A stretch of DNA of 64,000 nucleotides, taken from Ophioderma brevispina. Its lineage: Eukaryota; Echinodermata; Ophiuroidea; Amphilepidida; Ophiodermatidae. This document shows positions 11,877 through 22,855 of this stretch, piece after piece. The DNA lies in assembly GCA_023653785.1 (NCBI GenBank), contig JAMKCH010072295.1:1-64000 (forward strand). The letters are read 5' to 3'. Position numbers and translations under genes: made by a program. Positions within the stretch are counted from its first letter, which is position 1. Every line of letters begins with the position of its first letter. The notes beneath the pieces were generated by a model, which was given only the letters and a program-made list of their open reading frames with translations, was not told the DNA's origin and made no database searches.

Positions 11877-12840
11877 TATGTCTATGAATGGCTCCTTAAG
11901 ATAATATTTCAAATATACCTAGAGTATATCGAAACTAAACCTGAGATCGCGGTGCGGACGTCCCTTACATCGGAAGTTCCGGTTTTATCAATTAAAAATC
12001 ACTCTGGTCCAAAATTGACGCCTATGGTAATAGTAATACCTTTAGGCTTTTAATGAAAGTTCATTTCGTCAGTTGCATATACAGATTGTGTATTTCATCA
12101 AATTTGTGTGTGTGTGTGGGTGGTGTGTGTGCGAGCGCGTGCGTGCGGCGCCGTGTGTGTGTGTGCGTGTTGTGTGTGTGAAGTGAAGTGAAGAACTCTT
12201 AAACATTACCAATTTTTCATGATAATAAAAGAACCTCAGTATTTTTGCTCTTTAGTGTGTTTATTAATTTTCATTCCGCCGGTTTAATTTATTATTTTTA
12301 CGCACTCGATCTCAATATACAGTTCATAGATTTTTAATTCGAGGCAGTCTTTATATATTGAAAATACTACGTTTTTGTGCACGCAAAGGAATATGAAACA
12401 AATTTATATTCATATGAAATTGGTTTTACGGGTCGTACCCATCCATCATGGGGCAGATAACACAAACGGTTTCATTCTATACAAACGCCATATAAAAATA
12501 CATAAAGTGCTGTTTTTAGGTTATTGATATCTGAAAGCTTAAAAACGATAACTAACACGGTAATTATGATTAATTCAATGAAAACAATATTAAAGTCGGG
12601 CTGGGCCTTCTCCCCCAATTAAGCAAATCATATTACACAATGCAATGTTTTATTACACGGTACTTGGTATTTATGAAACCACATATTCGATTCAAGGTTT
12701 GGAATGAATGTGATAAATTGGTTTGTTGTTAATTGAACGTGTATTGAGCCACCTTTGTCAATGACTCAATTAAAGGTAGCTTCGTATAGTTGGCTCTGAA
12801 CGGTCACGAGATCCGATAGAGATAATCCCGTATCCGCACT
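11877..12840. other. Spacer with a TG-rich simple repeat
   Basis: Mostly AT-rich and without recognised genes. From about 12105 to 12180 there is an alternating purine-pyrimidine GT/GC tract (TGTGTGTGTG, GCGAGCGCGTGCGTGCGGCG), a sequence type prone to Z-DNA. Confidence 0.6.
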
Positions 12841-12913
12841 TCATATGAAACTCACTCCATGTTCCGTATTTGTTGACCCCGGCCCTGTTAGTAATGACGA
12901 ATATTTCCAACAG
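12809..12913 (+). CDS. Candidate exon of unknown gene, possible 5' exon of the caspase
   Basis: An open segment with coding-like composition begins after a TGA near 12807 and includes an ATG at 12845-12847. From there it reads MKLTPCSVFVDPGPVSNDEY, then FQQ, and stops at CAG|GTAAGT (12911-12919), a near-perfect splice donor. I do not recognise the peptide. Position and strand would suit an upstream exon of the caspase that starts at 15433. However, this donor is phase 0, while the ATG frame of the next block would need phase 1, so the link is unproven. It could also be chance. Confidence 0.3.
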
Positions 12914-13617
12914 GTAAGTTTCGACGTATATAAAACATTCCTTTTTAGCCTTTTTCCATTATTCTGTAGCAAACAGAAATTGCAATTAAACACCTCCGTT
13001 CACAATCGTCTATATATCTAACGGTGGGTTTGAAGTATGTCGACGTTAAAAGCGACTGTATTAATGTCGTATGTGTATGGTACGGATGCCGCTAAGTACT
13101 TTCGAGGTGAGTTACTACGCCTGATAGACATGGTCTACATGAGTGAAAACGCAAAATTGTCTGAACTTAAAATACTATATGCCAGTTGTACTAAAACCTG
13201 GTGCTTCCTGTATAAATATTAGGAGAGACCACAATTATTGATTGTAAATCGGTCCCTTAAGACCTCTTAGAACTCCAAGTCCAATTCTAAATCAATAATA
13301 CCGCCTAAATTGTAATTGACAGAGTGATATCAGCTTTTTACTAATTGTTGTACGAATATAGAGACGCGTGATATCTTTGACATCTTTGTGGCTGTGACAA
13401 AGGCTAAAATATCTTGTAAAAAACAAAAGAAAATAATAAGAAAATTTTACATCTTTTTCCATTAGTATCTTCAAAGTAAGACACTACGAATGTGACGTCA
13501 CTTTAGCATACAATCATCGACTGGTGGTAGAACGCAATACAAATTATAAATTTAGATCCTAGGCTTTTCCAAACCTACTATAGAGCAGAGCAGAATATCA
13601 TAGGGCCTTAATTTTAG

Positions 13618-14527
13618 GATTTCGTTTACCCCACTACAGAAAAGGTTTTTGACACCTTGTAGTAGTAGATGGACCTCTACTTAATCTAGTTAGGTAGTAC
13701 TCTCAAATTGTGGTATCACTTTTTCAATAGGGACCATTTAATAAGTTTACAACAGGGTTCCAAATTTTTTTTAAATGCTTCCAATCATTTGAATGTATCC
13801 ATATTGTCCGCTAAAACGTTGATTCCAACATGTATAGTTTGTATACCCCCACCGACCATTGGTTTTGGAGTTCAAGGTTAAAAATGACAAATGGTAAAAA
13901 GGTCAATCTCATTTGTAAGCGGTCAACATTAAAGTTACATCTGATTATATTTTCAATACTTGCACTTATTGCCTGAGGAAGAGGACTCCTAAAAAGTATA
14001 TTTTTGATTATGTTAAATGCTTACTTACGGAATAAGGGTCATAAGGTCACACCAGAAAAATTTTATGATTAATGTTTGCCCTATGACCTATTTGGTCGGC
14101 CTGCAATGGTAACTAGCATTGCAATGGTAAAACTATTCCTTATTTGAGACACTTATGCTAGATAAACAACTTCTTTCATTTTTACCAAATTTTGGAGCAC
14201 TTTCTGATTTTGACCCCTGTACAAATCGAAATTGGCCTTTTTTTAACCATTGTAAGCCCTTCTACCTTATAACTCCCACCAATGTCATAGATGGGCCAAA
14301 CTATACATTTTTGGAAGCCTTATGACTAGACGGACAATAGGGCAACATTGCAACATATTTGAGCATTTGTTAAAATTTACCACCCTGTGTAAACTTAATT
14401 GGCCCCTATCATGGAAAAAGGTGATACCAATTTGAGAGTGACTACCTACCTAGCATTGATGTGTAGCGGGTCCATACTAAACACCAAAGGTGTCAAACCT
14501 TTTCTGTAGTGAGGGGTAAACGATACG
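13618..14527. mobile_element. Large foldback element, ~900 bp
   Basis: Two arms of roughly 400 bp face each other. The left arm opens with GTTTACCCCACTACAGAAAA and TGACACC near 13624-13655; the right arm ends with GGTGTCAAACCTTTTCTGTAG and GAGGGGTAAAC near 14490-14520. Inner blocks pair too: ACTCTCAAATTGTGGTATCAC with GTGATACCAATTTGAGAGTG, and TATTGTCCGCTAAAAC with the inverse near 14330. Arms share wording (ACCCCTGT, actatacat, AATCCTTATG-like) with the foldbacks at 22853 and 31590, so they are one family. No transposase is present. Confidence 0.85.
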
Positions 14528-14765
14528 ATTGACCCTGGTCGTGCTCCTCCTCTTATGTATCTCATCATGTTTTTATTTTATTCCGTTGGGGTAATGGATG
14601 TCCATCACCTCCCCACATATGCTAGAGATAGCCTCAGATAGGGTACTATATAGTTATAATACCGAGCTGTTTCATGCTGGCAAAATGAGAATACTATTCT
14701 CATCAATATCTCGGCATTTTGTAGATTTCTTTTCTATTTCTCATGTCACTAATACACAAATATAT

Positions 14766-15333
14766 TTAAGGGATTAGCAGCGAATTTGCTAATCCGAAAC
14801 ATCGAAAAAATCATCAAAATTCATATGTTTATATGTTTTGTTACTGTCATGGATAGGCGCAAATTAACCTCAATATTTGGCTTGAAATCAGTGTATAAAG
14901 ACAAGGGAGTACTTTTTATCTGATTCTGTAATTTCTATCGTGCGTATCAAAATTCCGACTTTTGATCAAAAACGTCTTTCCCGGTGAATATCACAGATTT
15001 CCCTCCCCGCGTGATATGTGCACCATGACAATACAGTTTGTGACCTCAACACAAAACATTATTACTACCTTTGTTTATTTTCTGTACTGTGAAAACCACA
15101 TCGCTGTTTAGTGCCGATTTTGAGACGCCGTCGCTGTACAATTCTATTTGCGGGAGAACTGTATGAACAAATTTTCCTCAAATACTTTCATTTTTTCACT
15201 CTTTGGTGTTTTTTTTACATTAAGCCGGTTCAATATGGACTAATGTACACACTTTATTACCTATTTAGATCAAAACAATGCATTTACACATTTTTTCCAT
15301 TTTCTTTCGCATTAACGCTGCTAATCCCTTTAA
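14766..15333. mobile_element. TTAA-flanked MITE (TIR GGGATTAGCAGCG)
   Basis: The left end is TTAAGGGATTAGCAGCG (14766-14782) and the right end is CGCTGCTAATCCCTTTAA (15316-15333), a 13-bp perfect inverted repeat with TTAA at both borders. Inside there is no transposase. TTAA flanks point to a piggyBac-like target preference (inference). It sits about 100 bp upstream of the first caspase block. Confidence 0.8.
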
Positions 15334-15432
15334 GCAACTGGCAACATTCTCTCATAAGTTTTTAAAGTTTTCGGCATCAAATTCGTGTTCTCTAAGCATT
15401 TATGAAACATTGGTGTATCTTCTTTTTTGCAG

Positions 15433-15685
15433 ATATGTCTTCTGAAATATTGACCACTGAAAAGGTCGAGAATCGGCCCAACCCCAAGGTAATCTGGACA
15501 ATAAACATCAAGAACCTCAAGACGATGTAGATGCAGCGCCAACACGAGAGACGGCATCCATCAACAAAGATCTGTCGATTAAATCAGCAACAGCCAGACT
15601 CCACAGACAGCATACAAGCCCCATTGTCAGCATAAGAAGATGTCGCTGATATTGAACCTCGTGCTCCCTTCACATCTTAACGCAG
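15433..15685 (+). pseudogene. Caspase block 1: linker before p20
   Basis: Opens after TTTTTTGCAG with ATG at 15435 (MSSEILTTEKVENRPNPK) and ends at CGCAG|GTGAGG. The reading then passes, by frame changes, through QGNLDNKHQEPQDDVDAAPT, NQQQPDSTDSIQAPLSA and EDVADIEPRAPFTS, hydrophilic text typical of a prodomain-to-p20 linker. In the last frame there are TAA codons at 15633-15635 and 15678-15680. The second replaces the conserved Tyr of the 'Y-x-M' that precedes RGxAxIINN in caspases. The terminal AG joins C of block 2 to make Ser. Confidence 0.6.
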
Positions 15686-16047
15686 GTGAGGAATGGTTGG
15701 CCCTGGGCACTCTTATGGCCTCTCTAAGGTGACACCAAAATTTAGATTACTATGCAGAAATTATTTAATAATGCATGGGATCCAAAACTAGGGGGGGGCA
15801 AGGTGTTTTGTGTTTTAAAAACACAATGGTATTTAAAAAATACTTTTCCAAAACGTGTACTTTGTATAGGGATAATGCAATGGTAAATTAATTTACCTCT
15901 CAAACAGAGAATTGGATCATCTGTCGTCTTTTTAGGTAAAAAGACATCCACAAACAGCCATCATTAACAACAATAACATCACAGGCAAGAAAGCAACTAA
16001 CCCACGGACTACGTTACACACAATCAAAGTATTTATATAACATGCAG

Positions 16048-16233
16048 CAACGAGCATCGCGGGAAGGCCATTGTCATCAACAACGCCAATTTTCACCGGT
16101 CAACATGCAGCCAAAGCGTGGACGAAGTGACCTGATGCCCGGGGACTTTTCGAAGTACTGAATAAACTCGGGCTTTACTGTTCAAGCATACACAGATTTA
16201 ACCATCAAGAAGACCAGACCTGTATTGAGTCAA
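16048..16233 (+). pseudogene. Caspase block 2: start of p20
   Basis: After ACATGCAG the block reads NEHRGKAIVINNANFHRS, matching the 'RGxAlIINNxxF' start of the caspase p20 fold. It then needs two frame changes to continue as QPKRGRSDL (the 'RxGTxxD' loop with the S1 Arg region) and DARGLFEVLNKLGLYCSS, matching the 'DAxxLxxxFxxLGF' helix. It ends IHRFNHQEDQTCIES with donor TCAA|GTAAGT. The last base plus TT of block 3 gives Ile, so the junction is in phase. Confidence 0.8.
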
Positions 16234-16940
16234 GTAAGTCCAGTGTTTTTAACTCTCATGAATATCATAGCGAAGAACTGGTGGGTCTGAGCTATGTCCT
16301 ATATCTTTTCTTCTTGAAGTGTATACATATACCACCTACCAAACCCACTAAATCTATTATTACTTTCTTCAAAATGCAACAAACTACGCCCCAATTTTTG
16401 TCTAAGTTGTATAGAACATTGTTGTAATTAACGTCTCCTTGTAGTGACTCAAGTGTGAAAAAAACGTAAGACACGGGCGATGCGTTAAGAAAAAAACCGT
16501 TGGATCCCGACTTGTTTATTTCAATGCATGGTTGGCAACGGTTTTTTTTTTAAATTAATAAGACAGAAGTCAATAGGGCTAAGAATGTTCTCATTGTAAT
16601 CAAATGAAATGGAACTCCAAAAGTTCAGGGCATTATAATTTAGCGATGTTTCTTAATGTGATTATTGTTCTATGATGTTTGCCAGTTTTCTCTTCTGGAA
16701 TTCCACATTTTTTTAATGAAAAGTACGTTAAGAGAAGCGTATGATTTCCGTATCAGAAATCTTTGCTGTTTATTTTTCTGTAACTTACCTTTAAGAAGTC
16801 ATTCAGTTAACCCCTCACAAAAGACCCCTCCGGAAAATTCTGACCCATATCTGAAACCCGAATTGGACCGAATCAAACATTTTAGCCTCTAATTGGTTCG
16901 GTACGGTTCGGTGATTTGTGGAATTGGAGAAAGTGGTATA

Positions 16941-17270
16941 TTATCTAGTCTCTAATTTCTTAGATTAAAAAAAAACTAATCTATTAGATTGCTATGGAGG
17001 ACAAATCCGGAAATAGATTAAAAATTATTAATCTATGAATAGATTAACATATTTAAATCAATTTAGATGATTTGAATGATTTTAATCCATTTAGATTCAC
17101 TTTTAAATCAACAGCTTAGTTTAAAAACCAATCTAATGGATTAAAAATCAATCTAAATTGATTAAAAACTGTTAATATAATTCACAGATTAATAATTTTA
17201 ATCTATTTTCGGATTTGTCCTCCATAGCAATCTAATAGAAAATCTTTCTAATAAGAAATTTAGAGAGATA
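16941..17270. mobile_element. MITE with ~100-bp inverted repeats, inside caspase intron
   Basis: The block TAGATTGCTATGGAGGACAA near 16985-17005 is answered by TTGTCCTCCATAGCAATCTA near 17214-17233. Pairing continues outward to TCTCTAA-like ends (left near 16950, right near 17268) and inward through AAATAGATTAAAA. The centre is AT-rich repeats of 'AATCTAnnTGATTTAAA'. A shorter relative sits at 26227-26390. It lies 75 bp before the intact caspase exon. Confidence 0.85.
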
Positions 17271-17344
17271 TATACCGGAATAACGTGTCTTTGTGCAATT
17301 TACTCCATTGAAAGATATCTCTTATTAATTTATGGTTCTTGTAG

Positions 17345-17520
17345 TTTCAAGCCAGGACCACAGCCAATCCGACTGTCTGGTGTTAGCTATAATGTCCCAT
17401 GGCGAAGAGGGTGTACTTTACTGCACCGATGGCGTTATACCTGTTGAAGAGGTGACGAGCCATTTCAGAGGAGACATGTGCCCTTCCTTAGCGGGAAAAC
17501 CGAAAATATTTTTCATTCAG
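17345..17520 (+). pseudogene. Caspase block 3: p20 core with catalytic His (intact exon)
   Basis: The acceptor TTCTTGTAG precedes the block, whose first two bases complete a codon from block 2. It reads [40 protein letters not shown] and [18 protein letters not shown] without interruption. SHG contains the catalytic His, and GKPKIFFIQ is the strand that leads to the catalytic QACRG pentapeptide. It ends CAG|GTAATG in phase 0. This is the only block with no lesion, and the only one an ordinary gene finder would call. Confidence 0.9.
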
Positions 17521-18599
17521 GTAATGTTCATCAATTCGTTTTTGTAAAGGAGTTTGTATAACACCATCTGAAAATTATAATGTTGATTCTGATATGTTAT
17601 GTATTCGTTACACATTCAACGGATGTGTAACGAATGAGAGTGTCACACGGCCCCTGCCTGCGTTGGTCCTTAGGAAAAGATTAATTTTTTTACGTGGGAG
17701 AATAGCTCAAAGGAAAGCCGAAGTTGGCCAGAACCTCTCTCCATCTACATGTGACTTCTTGGATTTTTGCAGCGCGTGATTCTGAGACCTTCAACTTGCG
17801 GTTGTGCTGAAGTTCTCATCATAATCATGAATCTGTTGATCATCTAGTGATCGTCATTAAAATTGAAAATTCCAATGATGGAAATGATAAAACCAGTCAC
17901 GTATGGGGGAAACGGCTCTGTGGACACATTGCGTTATGAGGTTAATATATATATAAGACTTGTCCTCATATATGGATAATGCAGCTTATTTGTAAAGACA
18001 CATTACTTTAGTTGGCAAATTGGCAATTGACCTCCCAATCCTAGTTACCTCACTGTAAAAACAAACTCAATTAAGAGCATTTAATCAACGTTTGGGATAA
18101 GATTTTAATTAGTATTCATTACTAATTTTAGAAATCAGGGCAGTAAGGGGATGATAGAATTGGGAACTGAATGGTTTTAAACCTTTTATCCTGCAGAGTG
18201 AACATAAAATAGGATACGTGTTTTCAGAATAGTGAGAAGACTGAGCATGGCGTCTGGGGTAAACTAGTAATCGTAGGGAGAAATCTATGTCAGAAGTACA
18301 CCCATATGGGAAGTGGAAAAATTGACAACTTGTTTGACGAAAAGAACTGAAAAAAACCCCGACGTTAGCACATGATTATGAAACTTTCCTAATACCAACC
18401 AACCAAACTTCCTTCCTTATGGCCTTGGTGTTTATAATGTGATCGTTGTAGTGATAGGAGGGTCATAAATGAGAATCCTATATTCTCTAAGTTTGGGGAA
18501 GAAGGTTTGAAGATGTTTTTTCTATAGTTTAAAGGGTTCTGAATCGGAATTTTTTGGTCTAACCTCTGGGAATTGTGGGGAACATTGTAAAATAATGGG

Positions 18600-18830
18600 G
18601 TAGAATTACTACAGAGGTAAATTTGAAATCAAGTCAAACTGTGTTTAAACGTACGCCAATGTATTTTTCTCATTATAAGGGTTAAAAGGATTTGGTTTGT
18701 CTTTAGTTATACGGCTACAGGTTCAAGGTCATAAAAATTATCCAATGCTCAGATTGTGTTCAAACTCGTGTCACGTTATTGCTCTGCTCATACTGAAACA
18801 TAAATTGCATTTTATCTCTTTGGGTAACAA
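18600..18830. repeat. Dispersed repeat fragment (foldback family) in caspase intron 3
   Basis: The segment GGTCATAAAAATTATCCAATGCTCAGATT (18728-18756) matches GGTCATCC..AAAATTACCCAATGCTCAGATT near 51130-51160, with similarity continuing for some tens of bases each side. The phrasing resembles arms of the large foldback elements. Borders are approximate. Confidence 0.5.
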
Positions 18831-19246
18831 CTCTGTAAATGTTGCCCGCTATATACCATGCAGACCCTTTTTACAATTTGTCCACTAATTATGCAACCTC
18901 CATAGACCGTGTAGACTCTTATTACATTTTGCCTACTAATTATGCAATCAAATACCATACATACAACGACCAATGTGACACCGGGTTCAACGAAATCAGA
19001 GTACTGGGTATGACCTTGACCTCAATAAGGCTGTACAATGTTTAACTTAGCTCGGAACCTGACCAACCTATTACCCCTGTATTAATTTTACCCCTTTATT
19101 TTACCATCCCCATGATTGTGTAGTTTGGACTACACAATTGTGATTCAGCATCCTTAAAAAGTATAGAAAGACATCTTCAGCTCTCCTCCCCAACTTGAGA
19201 TGGATTCTCATTTATATGACCCTACTGGGAAACTTATTGTTTGCAG

Positions 19247-19382
19247 TCTTTCGTGGTCCAACAACTTGACGGTGTTTGAGATTGGGAGGGAAGAAGTCGA
19301 CGCAGCCAGGGATTACCTGCGAAGACACGCAGATAATCCTCATCAGAAGCAGACTTCTTGGTCGGATACTCGTCACCTCCAG
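19247..19382 (+). pseudogene. Caspase block 4: catalytic cysteine region, broken
   Basis: The acceptor TTGTTTGCAG is followed by TC-TTT-CGT-GGT where ACRG is expected. One base is missing and the Cys codon is TTT (19249-19251), so the nucleophile is lost. A frame change then gives DGV, TGA (19277-19279), a basic stretch, TAA (19334-19336) and SEADFLVGYSSPPG, the 'EADFLLAYSTVPG' segment. The block ends G|GTAAGA, leaving one base that forms Gly with block 5. The longer open frame in this block is a different, non-homologous frame. Confidence 0.85.
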
Positions 19383-20740
19383 GTAAGAACAATTGAGGGC
19401 AGAATTTGACACTAGAACAGACGTCCCAGCTTCTGTAGTCTGGTAGTTAAGGCAACCAATTGCGGTCTGACGTAATTTGACGGTGCAGAACAAATGTCGG
19501 CCTTGAAGAATAATCTGTGGAACATAAAAACAGAAAATTTACTTTCTGAAATATTGGTGTCCTGTGCTTCGAAAACCCGACAAAATTGGCTGTTTTTAAT
19601 TTTTAAATCATATTTTGTTCGAACATGCCCCGCCCATACGACATATTCGAAACCATCATAGTCTGCGTGCCGCGCTGATTGACAAACCTGACATGCGCGC
19701 AATGGTCCACGCTAATTCTGTCCCTATACTATGTAAGCGTAGTGTACAGTAGGAACGCGCAGTGGCATTACTTCCGGCATTTTTTTACGGGATATGACCC
19801 ACCGATATGACGTCACAAATTTTAAACCAAGCCCAGATTTGCGAGTGCGAGTACCTAAAAAAATTTAAATACGAAATGATATTAAATTTTCGGTTCAATT
19901 TATGTAACTTACACCATATAAGATCCTAAACTTTGATTTCCCGTAGAATGTTTAGAAATATGTGCATTTCGTGCGAGAAACAAAGCTAAACACGCCGAAA
20001 ATACGTACCAAAATGTGCGAAATCAGAGTCCACGAACGACAAAAAGGAACAGATTTAGGCCAGGAAAATTCGCCATCAAACAAAAATGCTACAGAGTTGA
20101 TCTTGATGTACATTAGTTTGTCTGAAAAAATGCGTGAATTATTGGCCTTTAAGGCGGCATTCGCATGTTGTTGTTTTCGATCTGAAAGGTGTTTGCATGC
20201 TTGCGTGACAATGACACGCAGGCATGACGCCAGTATGATTACGAACCTCTTGCAGAAATTTTTGACGCAAGAAGAAAATCGAGTATTTATTTGTGTCTCT
20301 GGAAACTTTCAGAAGACAATAGATGGTTAAGTTGTTATATACTTTTATTGGGATACTGCATCGTTTTACAAAATAAAGAAATGCCTCTTAAAAGATAGAA
20401 AAAGTATGATACTGAATGAGTTTAAGCGACGGCAGTTGATGGTAAATTGGGTGTAACCTTTGTGTAAGACTTGATGACGAGGAAATCAAATTTAAACCTA
20501 TACACCATTCAGCTCTAGGGCATGTGCAGATTGTTATTTCGTACAGATGTTACATGAATGAATAGCCTGGTGCTCAGTCTACATTGGCGTAACCTGCTTT
20601 GGAAAGAGAAAAGCCCCACACAAAATCCGTCTACTCCTCAGCCCCACCCAAATGAGATCAGGAAAAAGAATAAGATAGTAATTGAAGTGTATACTTGAAT
20701 ATTATTAATCTTTTCTGGGAGCTGGCCTGTGCACAGAAGT
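19383..20740. other. Caspase intron 4, first part
   Basis: No exon was recognised. A 122-codon open frame runs from 19962 to 20330 on the + strand (MHFVRETKLNTPKIRTKMCE at its start). Its composition is mixed, it has no known motif, and it lies inside the intron, so I treat it as chance. Confidence 0.5.
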
Positions 20741-20751
20741 GTTGAAAAAAA

Positions 20752-20830
20752 TAGACCCCTATCCGGATCGAACCCGTAAACTTCGTAGTACTTGTATAGC
20801 CGCGCTTGTCTAACTGACTAACAGGGGGTA
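20752..20830 (-). repeat. tRNA-like segment, minus strand
   Basis: On the minus strand ACGGGTTCGATCC matches a T-arm or B-box, preceded by an arm around TATACAAGTACTACG and a D-arm-like TTAGTCAGTTAGACAAGC. Pairing of the acceptor stem is poor, so a working tRNA is unlikely. A tRNA-derived SINE or a decayed tRNA fits. Confidence 0.35.
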
Positions 20831-20842
20831 TGTATAGAAGCG

Positions 20843-20876
20843 ATAGATCAACTCTATGGGTATAGAGTTGATCTAT
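20843..20876. repeat. Perfect 15-bp inverted repeat with 4-base loop
   Basis: ATAGATCAACTCTAT and ATAGAGTTGATCTAT flank GGGT. A further AGTTGATCTAT follows directly, so the right arm is partly duplicated. The structure could extrude as a cruciform; function unknown. Confidence 0.8.
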
Positions 20877-21694
20877 AGTTGATCTATCTGTCAACTATCA
20901 TTTTGACACCGTGTTTCGAACTGAATTTTCTAGACAAGGTCGGTCATTGCCATCGATAATCCTATCAGAAGTGAAATATACTAATAATTGTATCTCATCA
21001 TGCTAAAAATTAGTCATTCATTTTGATAATATGCACAGTCGCAGGTATTGAAAACTGTAAACATGGAACATATCTGCTGGACTTCGACAATGATCATGAC
21101 TAAATTTTCCTTAGATCGACTCTGTAGAAGCCGATTGAAAATTTGTAAATTTATAAACAAAATAACTGCTTAGGTCTCAAGTCTGTGTGAATAATTGGTT
21201 CTCTCCTGTGTTAATAATTAATCAATTAAAATTGCTAATGAAACCGCGCGAAAAAATATCGTTCTCGCACCCACGAGTGCTCATGCCGCTCACCAAAGTT
21301 CGACCCTTAAAAATTGAGCCTGTAACGGCTATATGGCGTCGTTTGGCGTTCCTACTGGTTATATTTTTTAGAGCACTATATTTTTTTTTGGCTAAACCTA
21401 ATCGGCACTTTTATTCGGATGAATTAAATTTACCGCATATTTAGCTTTGTTAGTGGAACAGCGATTAAATGCGGAAGCATTTTGTGTCAACTGTTCCTTC
21501 TACCCAAGCTAAACTCTCCATTCAATATCGCTTCGCGCTATTGTACCATTTCTTGCTCACCATTATAGCTTATAGTGGATGAGCCAACCGTCTGAAGTAG
21601 CCCTTTATTGGTATCACCTGGGGGGGGAGGCATTTATCCATGTCTACCTCTACTATGACTACACGAAAATTCATGATGGCCATTCTCAAGAGGT

Positions 21695-22062
21695 AGCTTA
21701 AAGGCGGACTCGGAGATTTCGAAAGATAATAGTTGGGTGTAGGTATTAAAAATATCCAACTAGAACTAAAGATTTCACCTAAAATGCTTAATTCAAAAGT
21801 TAGAGATTAACGGATGTTTTCGTTTCATGGCAGTACACATTTAAGAACATAAACACTGACATAGATCCCGTGTAAACAAGATTTCTGGGATCGGAACAAG
21901 TTGTGATTTTTCTATCTCAGGGACTTCGATTTGACGCTTATTTTATTCGCACGGTAATTGATATTATTGGATAAGCATTATGTATAGGCAAAAAACACGA
22001 TTTGTTTTTGAAAATTGGGGCGCCGTCCTCGGAAATCTCTGAGTCAGCCTTTAAAGGTCCAT
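21695..22062. mobile_element. TTAA-flanked MITE (TIR AGGCKGACTCRGAGATTTC)
   Basis: The left end TTAAAGGCGGACTCGGAGAT (about 21698) is inverted at the right as ATCTCTGAGTCAGCCTTTAA (ending 22062). The 23-bp arms have two mismatches. No transposase. Its right TTAA is also the left TTAA of the next element. Confidence 0.85.
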
Positions 22063-22855
22063 GGACAGGCTGAGTAGACATTTCCTAATTTTCTACATTT
22101 CGTAACCTCAACAGTATCCTGATCATATCGCACACAAGATTTTTAAAAGTGAACATCGGAAGTGTTTTCAACTTTCAAGTACAATAATACCCAAACTTGG
22201 CAAGGGCTTCTTCCTGTTGTCGCGAACGCGTATCAGATGCGGGAGTTGGATTTGACCCCTTTTAATGACGTCAGAGTACAGTTGTAAACAAAGCTTCAAC
22301 GTGGGCTAGAAACCGCACCCACACTCCAGATATCTCCCCTTGTCGATTTTTCTTTTCTGGGAACTTGAATAAGCTATTATGTTTTGATTCTCCTTGTCGG
22401 TACATTCACCGCTGGTGCAGCCGTCGCCAATACAGCACATATCATCGTAAATTTTTAAGGCAATCAAATCAAGAAAAATTATGCCATATGATACAACACG
22501 TATACGACGCATTCACGAGACGTCAACTGTTACGTATGCAAGAAACTGGGCCACGCGCCCGCCGTTTCCCCTATGAACGATCATTACGCGTAATCGCGTA
22601 ACCGTCGTATTTGTTACTCGGACTTTACTACTTCTGGGGTCAACGCTTTCCACGCGATAATCACTTCATTTTGGAATTTACTTTAAAAGCTTGTCCAAAA
22701 CACATGATATTATGCCCCACTTTTTTATCAAATATACGGTTTCTCATTACTGCTTCTGAAGATTTTACATTGATACCATACATAATATGAATGAAACCAT
22801 GTTTTTTGGTGGTATTATAAGTATGCTTTAAAACGCATGTCCATGGACCTTTAAG
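22059..22855. mobile_element. TTAA-flanked element (TIR AGGTCCATGGAC)
   Basis: The left end TTAAAGGTCCATGGAC (22059-22074) is inverted at GTCCATGGACCTTTAA (22838-22853), 16 bp perfect. The interior, ~770 bp, has a CRE-like TGACGTCA and otherwise no coding signal. Confidence 0.8.

Noticed and set aside
19200..19409. 69-codon open frame overlapping caspase block 4
   Set aside because: The homologous caspase frame (SEADFLVGYSSPPG) is a different one; this frame has no caspase similarity and extends across the splice acceptor.
19962..20330. 122-codon open frame in caspase intron 4
   Set aside because: No recognisable motif and no splice or promoter context; consistent with chance.
20752..20830. 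Possible tRNA gene on the minus strand
   Set aside because: The T-arm is good but the acceptor stem does not pair, so it was kept only as a tRNA-like fragment.
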